Positions 1 through 7,404 of a DNA stretch of 64,000 nucleotides are shown piece after piece. This DNA is from CAZRQL01 sp964602415 (GTDB lineage: Bacteria > Bacteroidota > Bacteroidia > Cytophagales > Flammeovirgaceae), in the NCBI GenBank assembly GCA_964602415.1, contig CAZRQL010000005.1, positions 80,491-144,490 on the forward strand. The letters run 5' to 3'. How positions within the stretch are numbered: the stretch's first letter is position 1; every line of letters starts with the position of its first letter. The translations under genes were made by a program, and so were the position numbers. Under the pieces are notes generated by a model. That model saw only the letters and a list, made by a program, of their open reading frames with translations. It made no database searches and had not been told where the DNA came from.

Positions 1-90
1 GAGATTTTGTTTCTCAAATAAACATGGATTAACAGGTACAAACAGCATTTGGGGCTTAATACAAGCCATTCCTATGGCGTGGAGGCATTC

Positions 91-116
91 ATTCCGTAGG
101 GATGGCATGTGTATAG
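91..116 (+). repeat. CCGTAGG palindromic repeat, copy a
   Basis: The sequence pairs ATTCC with GGGAT around a GTA loop and is followed by GGCATGTGTATAG. A near match (ATGCC-GTA-GGCAT followed by CGCATGTGTTTA) occurs at 7265-7290. Similar short palindromes are common between genes in Bacteroidota. Degenerate, so moderate confidence. Confidence 0.4.
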
Positions 117-222
117 AAAAGCGGCATCAAAGATGTTCAACTCGTCGAGGTCAAATACCATCAACAAATGCAAGGGCTACAAATATACAAAACCTTCATC
201 ATCAAGGGGTTATTTCAAATTA

Positions 223-250
223 ACGATTGGAAAAAATCGTATTGCGTAAT
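223..250 (-). repeat. short interspersed hairpin repeat, copy a
   Basis: Read on the minus strand this is the box ATTACGCAAT followed by a 6-bp hairpin ACGATT - TTTTCC - AATCGT. The same box, loop length and stem length recur on the plus strand at 7215-7242, where the stem is AGGATT/AATCCT. The second stem pair is C-G here and G-C there, so pairing is kept while sequence changes. It could be a REP-like element; I infer no function. Confidence 0.5.
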
Positions 251-277
251 CAGAGGGCTATTCCCTTTGCGCGGCAG

Positions 278-1846
278 TCAATACAACTCCCAAACCCCTT
301 TGTTGTAGTAGTTGTGTAAAGTGGGCAAGTGGATTTTGTTGGGCAAAATAGCGGCTGTGTCTGTCTGAGAGATGGGCTTTCCAAATCTGGTTATCATATC
401 CAAGGCATCTACGGTAAGCCATCTGGTAGGGATGGGAATTTTTTGGTGGCGCAGTCTTTGGAGTATTTGGTCGGTATTCAGTGACTTGCTGGCCAACTGA
501 AATCCCCACTCCCCAAAAGTCAGCACGTGGTTGTGTAGCGGCACGACATTGAAACCGGCTGTTTGCAGTGTTTTTTTGATACAATAAAACGCCTCAGGGC
601 CAAAATAAGGACTGCCGCTTTGTACGATAATAGCCCCGTTGGGACGCAAGTGACGGTAGCACATCACAAAAAACTCCACCGAATAGAGCCTGCCGATTTC
701 TATGGTGCGCGGGTCGGGAAAGTCCACTATCATCACGTCATAAAAACCCATGGTTTCATCCATAAATTTGTAGGCATCTTGGTTGATGATGTTGATTTTG
801 GGGCTGTGAAGCGAGGAGTCGTTGAGTCGGGTGAAAATGGGGTTTTCTTTGCCCAACTTGGTCATTTCAGTGTCCAAATCTACCAAGGTAACGCGCTCTA
901 CTTGCGGGTATTTGAGCACTTCCCTTGCGGCGCAACCGTCCCCGCCTCCCAAAATCAACACATCGGTAGCTCCCTGAGCGAGCAACATAGCCGGATGAAC
1001 CAGCGGTTCGTGGTACAGGTATTCATCAAAACTGCTCAACTGTTGGTGGGTGTTGAGGTAGAGCCAGTGATGACCCTTCCACTGAGTAACCACAATTTTT
1101 TGGTAACGGGTTTGCTTTTGAAACACGATTCGGTCTTGGTAGCGGCGTTGCTCTCCCAAATCCACTACTGTTTGGGCAAAAAAAGCACCCATGCCAATAA
1201 GAACAGCCACCAAAACCGCCAAAAGGGGAAAAAACTTACGCCCCCTGCCTTCCACCAAAGGAAAAAGCCGGTACAAAACCACTGTGGCAACCAAGAAATT
1301 GACCGTTCCCAAGACAAAAGGTGTGTAAGTGAGTCCCAGCAAGGGCAGCCCTACAAAAGCAAAAAATACCCCTCCAATCAGTGAGCCGTAATAGTCTTTT
1401 TCCATAACAGCCGCTACGTTGATTTTGAGGGTTTCAAAAGCATCATTGAGCCTCATAACCAAAGGAATTTCTATCCCAATCAAAAAACCAATCGCTATGG
1501 CGAAAACATAAATAACCACCGCATCCAAGCCAAAAATGAAAACCTGCAACCCGCCCGCCGCAAACGAAGCCGCGCTGTAAGCCGCCATTGCGCTGTAAGC
1601 CACCAGCACAGAAAGCAAAAACTCAGCGGCAATGAATTTTTCAAGCAGCCTGCCCTCTATGTATTTGGAAAAACTGCTGCCCAAGCCCATAGAAAAAAGC
1701 ATCACCGACAAAATCATTGTCCACTGTATGGTAGAATCGCCCAGAAAGTAAGAAGCCAGCGTGGATAGCACGTACTCCGCCACAATACCTGAAAAACCGG
1801 TTGCCAGCAGCGAAATTTTAAGAATAAAGGATGGATTGGATTTCAA
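278..1846 (-). CDS. membrane-bound polyamine aminopropyltransferase (spermidine synthase family)
   Basis: This 522-residue protein has two parts. Residues 1-225 form about seven hydrophobic membrane segments, and residues ~230-470 form a class I methyltransferase-like Rossmann domain of the SpeE type. The cofactor loop GGGDG is at 300-304, an acidic strand end (LVDLD) at 321-325, and the catalytic-type DFPDP at 375-379. Family members transfer an aminopropyl group from decarboxylated SAM to a polyamine. The membrane-fused versions are common in bacteria but their real substrate is not settled, so activity on spermidine is an inference. The gene starts 1 nt after the stop of a small upstream gene, suggesting one transcript. 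Family assignment is secure, exact substrate is not. Confidence 0.85.
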   Translation of the reverse strand: MKSNPSFILKISLLATGFSGIVAEYVLSTLASYFLGDSTIQWTMILSVMLFSMGLGSSFSKYIEGRLLEKFIAAEFLLSVLVAYSAMAAYSAASFAAGGLQVFIFGLDAVVIYVFAIAIGFLIGIEIPLVMRLNDAFETLKINVAAVMEKDYYGSLIGGVFFAFVGLPLLGLTYTPFVLGTVNFLVATVVLYRLFPLVEGRGRKFFPLLAVLVAVLIGMGAFFAQTVVDLGEQRRYQDRIVFQKQTRYQKIVVTQWKGHHWLYLNTHQQLSSFDEYLYHEPLVHPAMLLAQGATDVLILGGGDGCAAREVLKYPQVERVTLVDLDTEMTKLGKENPIFTRLNDSSLHSPKINIINQDAYKFMDETMGFYDVMIVDFPDPRTIEIGRLYSVEFFVMCYRHLRPNGAIIVQSGSPYFGPEAFYCIKKTLQTAGFNVVPLHNHVLTFGEWGFQLASKSLNTDQILQRLRHQKIPIPTRWLTVDALDMITRFGKPISQTDTAAILPNKIHLPTLHNYYNKGVWELY

Positions 1847-1847
1847 G

Positions 1848-2060
1848 TCAGTTTTCTTTTTGTTGATGACAAACCAAAGGATAGAGCCTGCGAAACTTAT
1901 TGATATAGAATAGTTTTTGTTGTAAAAAAGAATTTTCGCTCAACTCTGAAAATTCATTGAGCCATTGGAGGTACTTTTGGGGGTGCGCCTGACGAAACCC
2001 ATCAGGGTTGATGTTTTGCTTTTTCAAGAAATCATCAAGCAAACTCGAAGACAGTATCAT
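1848..2060 (-). CDS. small conserved-looking protein, unknown function
   Basis: A 70-residue cytoplasmic-type protein with no signal peptide or membrane segment. It is rich in aromatic and basic residues, with a C-terminal motif LFYINKFRRLYPL. It stops 1 nt before the start codon of the membrane aminopropyltransferase, so the two are probably cotranscribed and translationally coupled. I do not recognise a named family. The tight spacing and sensible composition argue that it is real. Confidence 0.6.
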   Translation of the reverse strand: MILSSSLLDDFLKKQNINPDGFRQAHPQKYLQWLNEFSELSENSFLQQKLFYINKFRRLYPLVCHQQKEN

Positions 2061-2206
2061 TTTGCAAATCTATTGAATGAGTAGGAAATTTATTTAGTCA
2101 TAAACAACCCATCAATCCGGTTCGGTTGTTTGCGTCAAAGGTCGAAAAGTTTTTACAAATTCAGCAGCAGAGAGCAAAAAATCCCACTAAATCAACTCGT
2201 ATGGCT

Positions 2207-2214
2207 TATTTTTG
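2207..2214 (+). promoter_or_regulatory. Bacteroidota -7 box upstream of the MscS gene
   Basis: TATTTTTG matches TAnnTTTG exactly and ends 26 nt before the ATG at 2241. It argues against an upstream start at 2130. No clear -33 TTTG at the right distance. Confidence 0.5.
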
Positions 2215-2240
2215 GCACAAACAGTTCAACTAAATCTTAC

Positions 2241-3140
2241 ATGCAAGAACTTACGTATTTTTTTGATGAATTTATCAACTTCATCAGGTTTCCTTTTATG
2301 AGTTTGGGCAAAACCCAAGTTTCTATTGCACTGCTCTCAGAGGTTGTTTTTTCAGTGTTTTTGATAACTTGGATAGCTAAAATAGCCGCCCGACTTCTCC
2401 AGAATAACCTCACCAAGCGATTTAACCTCGAACAACATGTAGCCCAAACTTCAGCCGTCTTTGTGCGGTATTTTATCGTTGGGCTGGGGTTGTATGTTAT
2501 TATCCAAAATGCAGGTATAGATCTAAGTGCTTTTGGTATTTTGGTGGGGGCTTTGGGAGTGGGAATAGGTTTCGGCTTACAAAACATCACCAGCAATTTT
2601 ATCTCCGGCATTATTATTTTGTTTGAGCGGCCAATCAAACCGGGAGATTTCGTGGCCATCGGACAAACCCAAGGCACGGTCATAGAAATATCCCCTCGCT
2701 CTACCGTCATCAGTACCCGCGACAACATAAGCATTATAGTACCCAATTCAGATTTTATCAACAACAAGGTCATCAATTACAGCTACACAGACCGAAAAAT
2801 CAGGGTACATATTCCGGTAGGCGTTTCATATAGTTCTGAACCTCTAAAAGTTAGGAAAATACTCAACGAAGTAGGGAAAGCCCATCCGGGCGTGCTTCAA
2901 GACATGCCGGTGGACACAATCTTCATAGGCTACGGAGAAAGCTCCCTTGACTTTGAACTGCTGGTTTGGACACAAGACTACACAGACAACGAGCCAAAAC
3001 TCAAAAGTGAACTCTATTACTCGATATTTGAGAGGCTGTCCCAAGAAAATATAGAAATACCCTTCCCTCACAGGCATATCATTGTACCCCAAGAGTTTAG
3101 GTCTTGGATAGCTGGATTAGTAAACAAGAGCAGCAATTAA
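2241..3140 (+). CDS. small-conductance mechanosensitive channel, MscS family
   Basis: About 299 residues from the ATG at 2241. The reading frame is open further upstream, but a -7 promoter box at 2207-2214 sits inside that extension. Three hydrophobic segments precede the soluble domain. The third is the Gly/Ala-rich pore helix, with the pattern GALGVGIGFGLQNITSNFISG followed by the FERPIKPGD turn typical of MscS. The C-terminal part has the mixed beta/alpha cage fold region ending in FPHRHI. MscS channels open under membrane tension to release solutes during osmotic downshock. It is followed by a TerB-like gene that has its own promoter. Confidence 0.93.
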   Translation: MQELTYFFDEFINFIRFPFMSLGKTQVSIALLSEVVFSVFLITWIAKIAARLLQNNLTKRFNLEQHVAQTSAVFVRYFIVGLGLYVIIQNAGIDLSAFGILVGALGVGIGFGLQNITSNFISGIIILFERPIKPGDFVAIGQTQGTVIEISPRSTVISTRDNISIIVPNSDFINNKVINYSYTDRKIRVHIPVGVSYSSEPLKVRKILNEVGKAHPGVLQDMPVDTIFIGYGESSLDFELLVWTQDYTDNEPKLKSELYYSIFERLSQENIEIPFPHRHIIVPQEFRSWIAGLVNKSSN

Positions 3141-3165
3141 TTTTTTTTCGATTCGCCCGTGCTGC

Positions 3166-3173
3166 TATATTTG
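3166..3173 (+). promoter_or_regulatory. -7 box for the TerB-like gene
   Basis: TATATTTG is an exact TAnnTTTG match just after the MscS stop and 20 nt before the ATG at 3194. A T-rich run about 20 nt upstream may serve as the -33 element. Confidence 0.55.
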
Positions 3174-3193
3174 TGCATTGTCAAAAATTTATT

Positions 3194-4174
3194 ATGCACA
3201 ATCTTTACAACGATACAATATTAGGCTCTGCAATAGCTAAAATGATATACGGTGAAACGATTCACCGCCATCATTGGATAGACTATGCCAAGGCGCTGAT
3301 GTGCATAGCCGGAGCGGACGGTGTGATTTCTGAGGAAGAAATGAAATGGCTTTTAAATGACTTTATGTCCATTTTGGATGCGTCCCAAGAGCACAGAGAC
3401 GAGTTGATGAAGTTTGATTACCATAGTGCAAATCTGACTGAACTGCTGAACAATCTTTCAGGTGGAATGCCCATAAACTTTAGGCGTGCCCTTATCTACG
3501 ATGCCGTACGAATGTCCCGCGCCGACAACGATTATTCGCCCATAGAGCGGGCAGCGGTAGAACTGGCGGCAGAGCTGTTGGGTGTGCCGCTTTATTTGGC
3601 CAAAACCATAGAAGGGTTGGTAAGCACCGAAATCTCCTTGGATGCAACCCGACGTTCGATTTTTGAAGCCCCTCCTATTCTCACGGCTGAACAACCACTG
3701 ACCCCCAAGTGGCGAAAAGCAGGGATCGTTTATAGAAAAGTTTTTGGTGTTGAGTACATAAACGAAGAATTTGACGAGCTTTATTGTCAGGCACTTATCA
3801 AAATCGCAGGTGCTGATGGAGTGGTCTCTCAACCCGAGTACGACTGGCTATTTGAAGAATATGTAAATTTAACGGCCATTCCCCCTCACATTGTGGAGAG
3901 ATTGCGAAAATTTGACTACAAGAACGCCGATCTCAATGCTATTTTAGAAAAACTCAAAGAGTTTATGCACATCAATCTATCAAAGGCTTTGCTCTACGAT
4001 TCTATCAAAATGGCAAGAACCGACAAACTGGCATGGGAAGAGTCAGACGCTGTGGTAAAAGCTGCACAGATTTTGCAGGTAGATATGGAAATAGCCAAAA
4101 CCCTTGTTTACCTTATTGATGCAGAGGAAAAAATCAGCAAAATGCGAAAAACACTATTCCGGTTGTCAAATTGA
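3194..4174 (+). CDS. tandemly duplicated TerB-like (tellurite-resistance fold) protein
   Basis: About 326 residues from the ATG at 3194, chosen because a promoter lies at 3166-3173 and the longer frame would overlap the MscS gene. The protein is an obvious internal duplication. Each half carries an ALxxIAGADGVxS acidic helix start, then KFDYxxAxL, then INxxxALxYDxxxMxR, then a TerB-like C-terminal helix ending near RRSIF or RKTLF. The acidic loop after AGADG is the metal-binding-type site of TerB-fold proteins. There is no signal peptide, so it should be cytoplasmic. Function is unknown; TerB-fold proteins are linked to metal and stress responses, but no ter operon is present here. Confidence 0.75.
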   Translation: MHNLYNDTILGSAIAKMIYGETIHRHHWIDYAKALMCIAGADGVISEEEMKWLLNDFMSILDASQEHRDELMKFDYHSANLTELLNNLSGGMPINFRRALIYDAVRMSRADNDYSPIERAAVELAAELLGVPLYLAKTIEGLVSTEISLDATRRSIFEAPPILTAEQPLTPKWRKAGIVYRKVFGVEYINEEFDELYCQALIKIAGADGVVSQPEYDWLFEEYVNLTAIPPHIVERLRKFDYKNADLNAILEKLKEFMHINLSKALLYDSIKMARTDKLAWEESDAVVKAAQILQVDMEIAKTLVYLIDAEEKISKMRKTLFRLSN

Positions 4175-4195
4175 GCTAACTTTAAATCTTATATT

Positions 4196-4348
4196 ATGAA
4201 ACGAATCGAAAAACAAGACAACAGCAAAGTCATTTTACCGGTTTGTGCCAAGCCTTTTTTGAGCCAACCCCAAGATGTTGAGCAAGACACCTTTGTTTTT
4301 TGCCCCAATGCCCCCGAAGCCAAGCAATGCAAGAAAGACCTTGTCTAA
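4196..4348 (+). CDS. possible 50-residue protein ahead of the TPR lipoprotein
   Basis: The reading frame runs ATG at 4196 to TAA at 4346-4348 and encodes MKRIEKQDNSKVILPVCAKP at its start. It has three cysteines and a proline-rich middle and no membrane segment. A near-consensus -7 box (TAACTTTA, 4177-4184) lies 11 nt upstream, so this would be the first frame on the mRNA. It overlaps the lipoprotein start (4327) by 22 nt in a different frame. Codon use looks normal. I do not recognise it; it could be a real small protein or a translated leader that couples to the lipoprotein. Confidence 0.45.
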   Translation: MKRIEKQDNSKVILPVCAKPFLSQPQDVEQDTFVFCPNAPEAKQCKKDLV

Positions 4349-5427
4349 CTATTGTACTTTTGGTATCTCTACTTTTGGGCTGTGAGTCAGGCACCAACAC
4401 CGAAGAAAAATTAGTGCCTCTTACCCCACCAAACACAGAGCAATACAAAGAGCACATTAAGTTCCTCACACTGCTCATCGAGAAAAATCCAAATTCAGAC
4501 AAACTCTACTACCAACGCTGCCTGGCAAATTTTAGAGCAGGCAGGATGAGGGCAGCCCGTCGCGACATAGAAGATGCCATCAAAATCAGCCGTTATCAGC
4601 CCAAATACCACTACCAAAAAGCACTCATCGAAAACCGGTTCAACCAAATCCAAGAAGCACTCAACTCTGCCCTCACCGCACAAGATGAGGGCTATAACCA
4701 CCCTGACCTAACGGCATTGCTGGGAGAGTTGTACTTCAAAGCCGGAAATTTTGCTCAAGCCAAAAGCTATTTGTTAGAGTGTGAAAACAATAGCTATTAC
4801 AGCGATTCCACAACCTTACTGTATTTGAGCCAAATCTTTTTCAATCAGGCAGATACGCTTGCAGCCCGTCGCCGCTTGGAGCCTTTGCTGCACAAGTACC
4901 CACGCTGCACAGAAGCCGCCGATTTGCTGATGCAACTCCACATCAACAAAGCACAAAGCCGTAAAGCAATTGATATTTACAACAAATCAGCCCAATACCA
5001 AGCCGTAAGCCCCTCTATGATGACCACGGTGGCCACCGCTTACCTGAGGCTAAAAAAAGAAGATTCCGCACTTTACTATTTTGAAAAAGCCTACAAAAAC
5101 GATTCCACTCAGTGGAGAGCGGCTTTGGCTCTCAAAGACCAAAAGATATCAGAAAAGAACCTCAAAGAGGCCGTGAAGTATTATGAAGCGGCATTAAGAC
5201 ACAATCCTTTGGTCAACAAAGGCTTCTTTGACTTGGGATTTATCTACGAATATTACTTCTTTGACTTTGAAAAAGCCCAAAACTGCTACCAAAAAGCCAT
5301 CAAGTATTTTCCCGACGACAAAAAAGCATCGCAAGCCTTGGGTAGAGTGGACGCAAAAAAAGCCAAAGGGCGAAACTATTTTCTCAATCCGCCCAAGGCT
5401 GCAAAAGACTCCGTGATGGTAAAGTAG
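4327..5427 (+). CDS. TPR-repeat lipoprotein
   Basis: About 366 residues from the ATG at 4327. That start puts a short basic-hydrophobic signal right at the N-terminus, ending in the lipobox LLLGC. The mature protein is almost entirely tetratricopeptide repeats (roughly seven to eight helical pairs, e.g. the NPNSDKLYYQRC and ALRHNPLVNKGFFDLGFIYE regions). It is therefore a periplasmic or outer-membrane-anchored scaffold for protein binding. The C-terminus is basic (VDAKKAKGRN). Its partner is unknown. The small upstream frame overlaps its start. Confidence 0.85.
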   Translation: MQERPCLTIVLLVSLLLGCESGTNTEEKLVPLTPPNTEQYKEHIKFLTLLIEKNPNSDKLYYQRCLANFRAGRMRAARRDIEDAIKISRYQPKYHYQKALIENRFNQIQEALNSALTAQDEGYNHPDLTALLGELYFKAGNFAQAKSYLLECENNSYYSDSTTLLYLSQIFFNQADTLAARRRLEPLLHKYPRCTEAADLLMQLHINKAQSRKAIDIYNKSAQYQAVSPSMMTTVATAYLRLKKEDSALYYFEKAYKNDSTQWRAALALKDQKISEKNLKEAVKYYEAALRHNPLVNKGFFDLGFIYEYYFFDFEKAQNCYQKAIKYFPDDKKASQALGRVDAKKAKGRNYFLNPPKAAKDSVMVK

Positions 5428-5758
5428 TGTTTGTATTCATAAAATTTAGGGAATTTAGGGAATACAAATTTTTCTACACAGGTATTTAGAATAATAAATT
5501 TATTGGTTGATTCTGCAAATGTGATTTGGGGTAGAATAGCAAACTCTAAAGCCCTCTCAAATAGCTTGCCCACATAGGTAGAGGCGATTGAATCTGAAAG
5601 TAAAATCATCCAAATACTCTTAGGTTTGTTTAGTGTCTCCGTGACAACTCCTCTGTTTATGTACTACCATAAAGCCAATTACTGAAGAAGATTATATTGT
5701 ACGAAGATTAGCCGGAAAATAACTTGACTTTTGATAACTTAGCGCACGATTTGATCCA
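5428..5758. other. 331-bp gap containing a transposase remnant
   Basis: Between the TPR lipoprotein and the LuxE-like gene I see only the minus-strand insertion-sequence remnant (about 5482-5609) and AT-rich DNA. There is no intact gene. Confidence 0.6.
5482..5609 (-). pseudogene. C-terminal remnant of an IS1595/ISXO2-like transposase, copy 1
   Basis: On the minus strand the frame reads TYVGKLFERALEFAILPQ followed by ITFAES. It aligns with the better preserved remnant at 13919-14071 on the plus strand (NYVGKLFERAVEFAILTQ then TTFAEL). DNA identity over roughly 110 nt looks about 85% by eye and continues past the stop codon (ATTATTCTAAATA in both). The original stop has been lost here. This resembles the end of ISXO2-type DDE transposases; no inverted repeats or target duplications are visible. 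Confidence 0.6.
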
Positions 5759-6727
5759 GTGAGTTTTTCGGATACCTTCAAAGAGTGCGTGTTTGAGATG
5801 AGTCGGCGGGACTTTGAGTCGGCGGCCTTGGAGGCTTTTGGCTATCAATACACTGAAAACGAGCTATATAGGAGCTACTGTCAGCACCTCAGGCGCACGC
5901 CTACGCGGGTGCGCTGTCTGCAAGAGATTCCTTTTTTGCCTGTTTCGTTTTTCAAAAGCCATACGGTCAAGAGCGGCAGATGGCAAAGCCAAGGAGTTTT
6001 TTCGAGCAGCACCACGGGCGGGCAGCGTCCGAGTTTGCATCATGTGGCCGATTTGGGCTTTTGTGAGTCGGTATCAAAAACCATCTTTGAGGAGCATTAC
6101 GGGTCTTTGGGCGATTGGTATATTTTTGGACTGTTGCCCTCTTATTTGGAGCGGAGCGGCTCTTCACTGGTGTATATGGTGGAAAGTTTTTTGCGACATA
6201 GCCGAGGCGGTGGTTTTTATCTTTATGATTACGAGTCGCTTGTCTCTGAGTTGAGAGCGACCCGCACAGACAAGACCTTGCTGCTGGGGGTGAGTTTTGC
6301 GCTTTGGGATTTTGCGGAAAAACACCCCATGCCGCCGAACGATGTGGTGGTGATGGAGACCGGGGGCATGAAAGGCAGAAGGCAAGAGGTGGTCAGAGAG
6401 CAGTTGCATGGTATTTTGTCGGAGTTATTGGGAATCAAAGAGATCCATTCTGAGTATGGGATGACGGAGATGCTTTCGCAGTGCTACTCTCAGGGGGGAG
6501 GCAGGTTTGTTGCGCCGCGCTGGTGTGAGGTGCTGATTCGCCAAGCGCAAGACCCCTTTTCTTACACCGAAGGCACGGGAGGCATCAACATGATTGACTT
6601 GGCCAATATAGACAGTTGTTGTTTTTTGGAAATCAGCGATATAGGCAAAAAACACGCAGACGGCAGTTTTGAGGTGCTGGGCAGACTCGACCACTCGGAC
6701 ATCAGGGGCTGCAACCTGCTTTTTTAA
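5759..6727 (+). CDS. LuxE-like acyl-protein synthetase/ligase
   Basis: 322 residues starting at GTG 5759; the first ATG would be 5798, but the GTG gives an N-terminus of the usual family length ahead of the RRDFESAALEAFGYQ motif. The adenylate-forming fold is shown by the Ser/Thr/Gly loop SSSTTGG near residues 81-87, METGGMKGRR near 200, and EYGMTEMLSQ near 235. LuxE proteins activate fatty acids as acyl-adenylates and pass them to a protein thiol. In Bacteroidota, LuxE homologues occur without lux genes and often near surface glycolipid or lipid genes; no LuxC reductase is seen nearby. The natural acyl substrate is unknown. The tRNA-Pro promoter starts immediately downstream. Confidence 0.8.
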   Translation: MSFSDTFKECVFEMSRRDFESAALEAFGYQYTENELYRSYCQHLRRTPTRVRCLQEIPFLPVSFFKSHTVKSGRWQSQGVFSSSTTGGQRPSLHHVADLGFCESVSKTIFEEHYGSLGDWYIFGLLPSYLERSGSSLVYMVESFLRHSRGGGFYLYDYESLVSELRATRTDKTLLLGVSFALWDFAEKHPMPPNDVVVMETGGMKGRRQEVVREQLHGILSELLGIKEIHSEYGMTEMLSQCYSQGGGRFVAPRWCEVLIRQAQDPFSYTEGTGGINMIDLANIDSCCFLEISDIGKKHADGSFEVLGRLDHSDIRGCNLLF

Positions 6728-6743
6728 AAAAATGGAATAATTT

Positions 6744-6773
6744 TTTGGTGCTTGTGATTTTTGGCTATCTTTG
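6744..6773 (+). promoter_or_regulatory. promoter of tRNA-Pro
   Basis: TTTG at 6744-6747 and an exact -7 box TATCTTTG at 6766-6773, with an 18-nt spacer. The expected start of transcription is a few bases before the tRNA 5' end at 6783. Confidence 0.7.
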
Positions 6774-6782
6774 CAGCCCATT

Positions 6783-6856
6783 CGGAGTGTAGCGCAGCCC
6801 GGTAGCGTACTTGCATGGGGTGCAAGTGGTCGTGGGTTCAAATCCCGCCACTCCGA
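6783..6856 (+). tRNA. tRNA-Pro (anticodon GGG)
   Basis: Cloverleaf of 74 nt without encoded CCA. The acceptor stem CGGAGTG pairs with CACTCCG and is followed by discriminator A. The anticodon stem is CTTGC/GCAAG with loop ATGGGGT, which gives anticodon GGG. The T-arm reads GTGGGTTCAAATCCCGC. A strong promoter precedes it and a terminator follows. Confidence 0.95.
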
Positions 6857-6862
6857 CGGTTT

Positions 6863-6890
6863 GCCCCTACTGTGTTTTTAGGGGCTTTTT
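6863..6890 (+). terminator. intrinsic terminator after tRNA-Pro
   Basis: GCCCCTA (6863-6869) pairs with TAGGGGC (6879-6885) and is followed by five T residues. It separates the tRNA from rpmH. Confidence 0.85.
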
Positions 6891-6919
6891 GTTTGAAGTA
6901 AAGGAAAAAAATAATAGTC

Positions 6920-7090
6920 ATGAAAAGGACATTTCAACCCTCAAATCGCAAGCGCCGCAACAAACACGGCTTCCGTGAAAGAATGGCTACCGCCAACGGT
7001 CGCAGGGTTTTGGCTTCTCGCCGCGCCAAAGGACGCAAAAAATTGACCGTCTCCGACGAAAAACGCCACAAACTGGTGGTGAGGTATTAA
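6920..7090 (+). CDS. rpmH: 50S ribosomal protein L34 (bL34)
   Basis: A 56-residue, highly basic protein beginning MKRTFQPSNRKRRNKHGFRE and continuing with RMATANGRRVLASRRAKGRK, which is the L34 signature. L34 is a late-assembling protein of the large subunit that contacts 23S rRNA. It lies 30 nt after the tRNA terminator, so it should have its own promoter in that gap or read through. In many bacteria it neighbours rnpA and dnaA; neither is present here. Confidence 0.96.
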   Translation: MKRTFQPSNRKRRNKHGFRERMATANGRRVLASRRAKGRKKLTVSDEKRHKLVVRY

Positions 7091-7175
7091 CATGCCGTTT
7101 TGAGTGGAGGGCGATGTTATCTCGCTCCTAAAGAGGGAGACAGATGCTCTCTCTTATGGAGAGCTAAACCACTGT

Positions 7176-7201
7176 ACCGCCCCACTGTTGGGGTGGTTTT
7201 T
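7176..7201 (+). terminator. intrinsic terminator downstream of rpmH
   Basis: ACCGCCCCA (7176-7184) pairs with TGGGGTGGT (7189-7197), nine pairs including one wobble, around loop CTGT. Five T residues follow. Confidence 0.75.
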
Positions 7202-7214
7202 CAATAAGTACCAC

Positions 7215-7242
7215 ATTACGCAATAGGATTTTTTCTAATCCT
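7215..7242 (+). repeat. short interspersed hairpin repeat, copy b
   Basis: ATTACGCAAT followed by AGGATT - TTTTCT - AATCCT. It is the partner of the minus-strand copy at 223-250, sharing the 10-nt box exactly with a compensatory difference in the stem. A weaker relative with an extended stem lies at 54145-54176. Confidence 0.5.
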
Positions 7243-7264
7243 TTAAACCAAGATAGACGCGCCC

Positions 7265-7290
7265 CATGCCGTAGGCATCGCATGTGTTTA
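7265..7290 (+). repeat. CCGTAGG palindromic repeat, copy b
   Basis: ATGCC-GTA-GGCAT followed by CGCATGTGTTTA; partner of the element at 91-116. Confidence 0.4.
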
Positions 7291-7404
7291 TATACTATAA
7301 ATTAAGTGGTTTTATATTCTCTGTAGAATTAAATCCTTTAAAATCAAGCGAATCAAGCCCTAAAATCTTAAAAATCACTTAAATCTTGGTATAAAATGCT
7401 TGTG

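Larger units (their letters stand above)
1..277. other. intergenic region with two short repeat hairpins, no gene seen
   Basis: No convincing reading frame is present upstream of the minus-strand aminopropyltransferase. The stretch holds two small repeat-like elements described separately: a CCGTAGG-centred palindrome near 91-116 and a hairpin with arms ACGATT/AATCGT at 223-240 next to the box ATTGCGTAAT at 241-250. Both have relatives near 7215-7290. Confidence 0.5.
7091..7404. other. 314-bp gap with structured, tRNA-like segment, terminator and repeats
   Basis: The gap holds a run at 7105-7175 that on the minus strand resembles a degenerate tRNA (GTGGTTTAGCTC ... GAGAGC D-arm-like, then CTCC-CTCTTTA-GGAG). 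It also holds a strong hairpin at 7176-7201 and copies of the two short repeat families (7215-7242, 7265-7290). No T-arm consensus is present, so I do not call a tRNA. The rest is AT-rich and featureless. Confidence 0.45.

Noticed and set aside
563..1384. Long plus-strand frame of 273 residues opposite the aminopropyltransferase
   Set aside because: Antisense shadow of a well-supported gene, with no family features.
6783..6856. Reading the tRNA anticodon as UGG or CAU
   Set aside because: The 5-bp stem CTTGC/GCAAG fixes a 7-nt loop ATGGGGT, so the anticodon is GGG.
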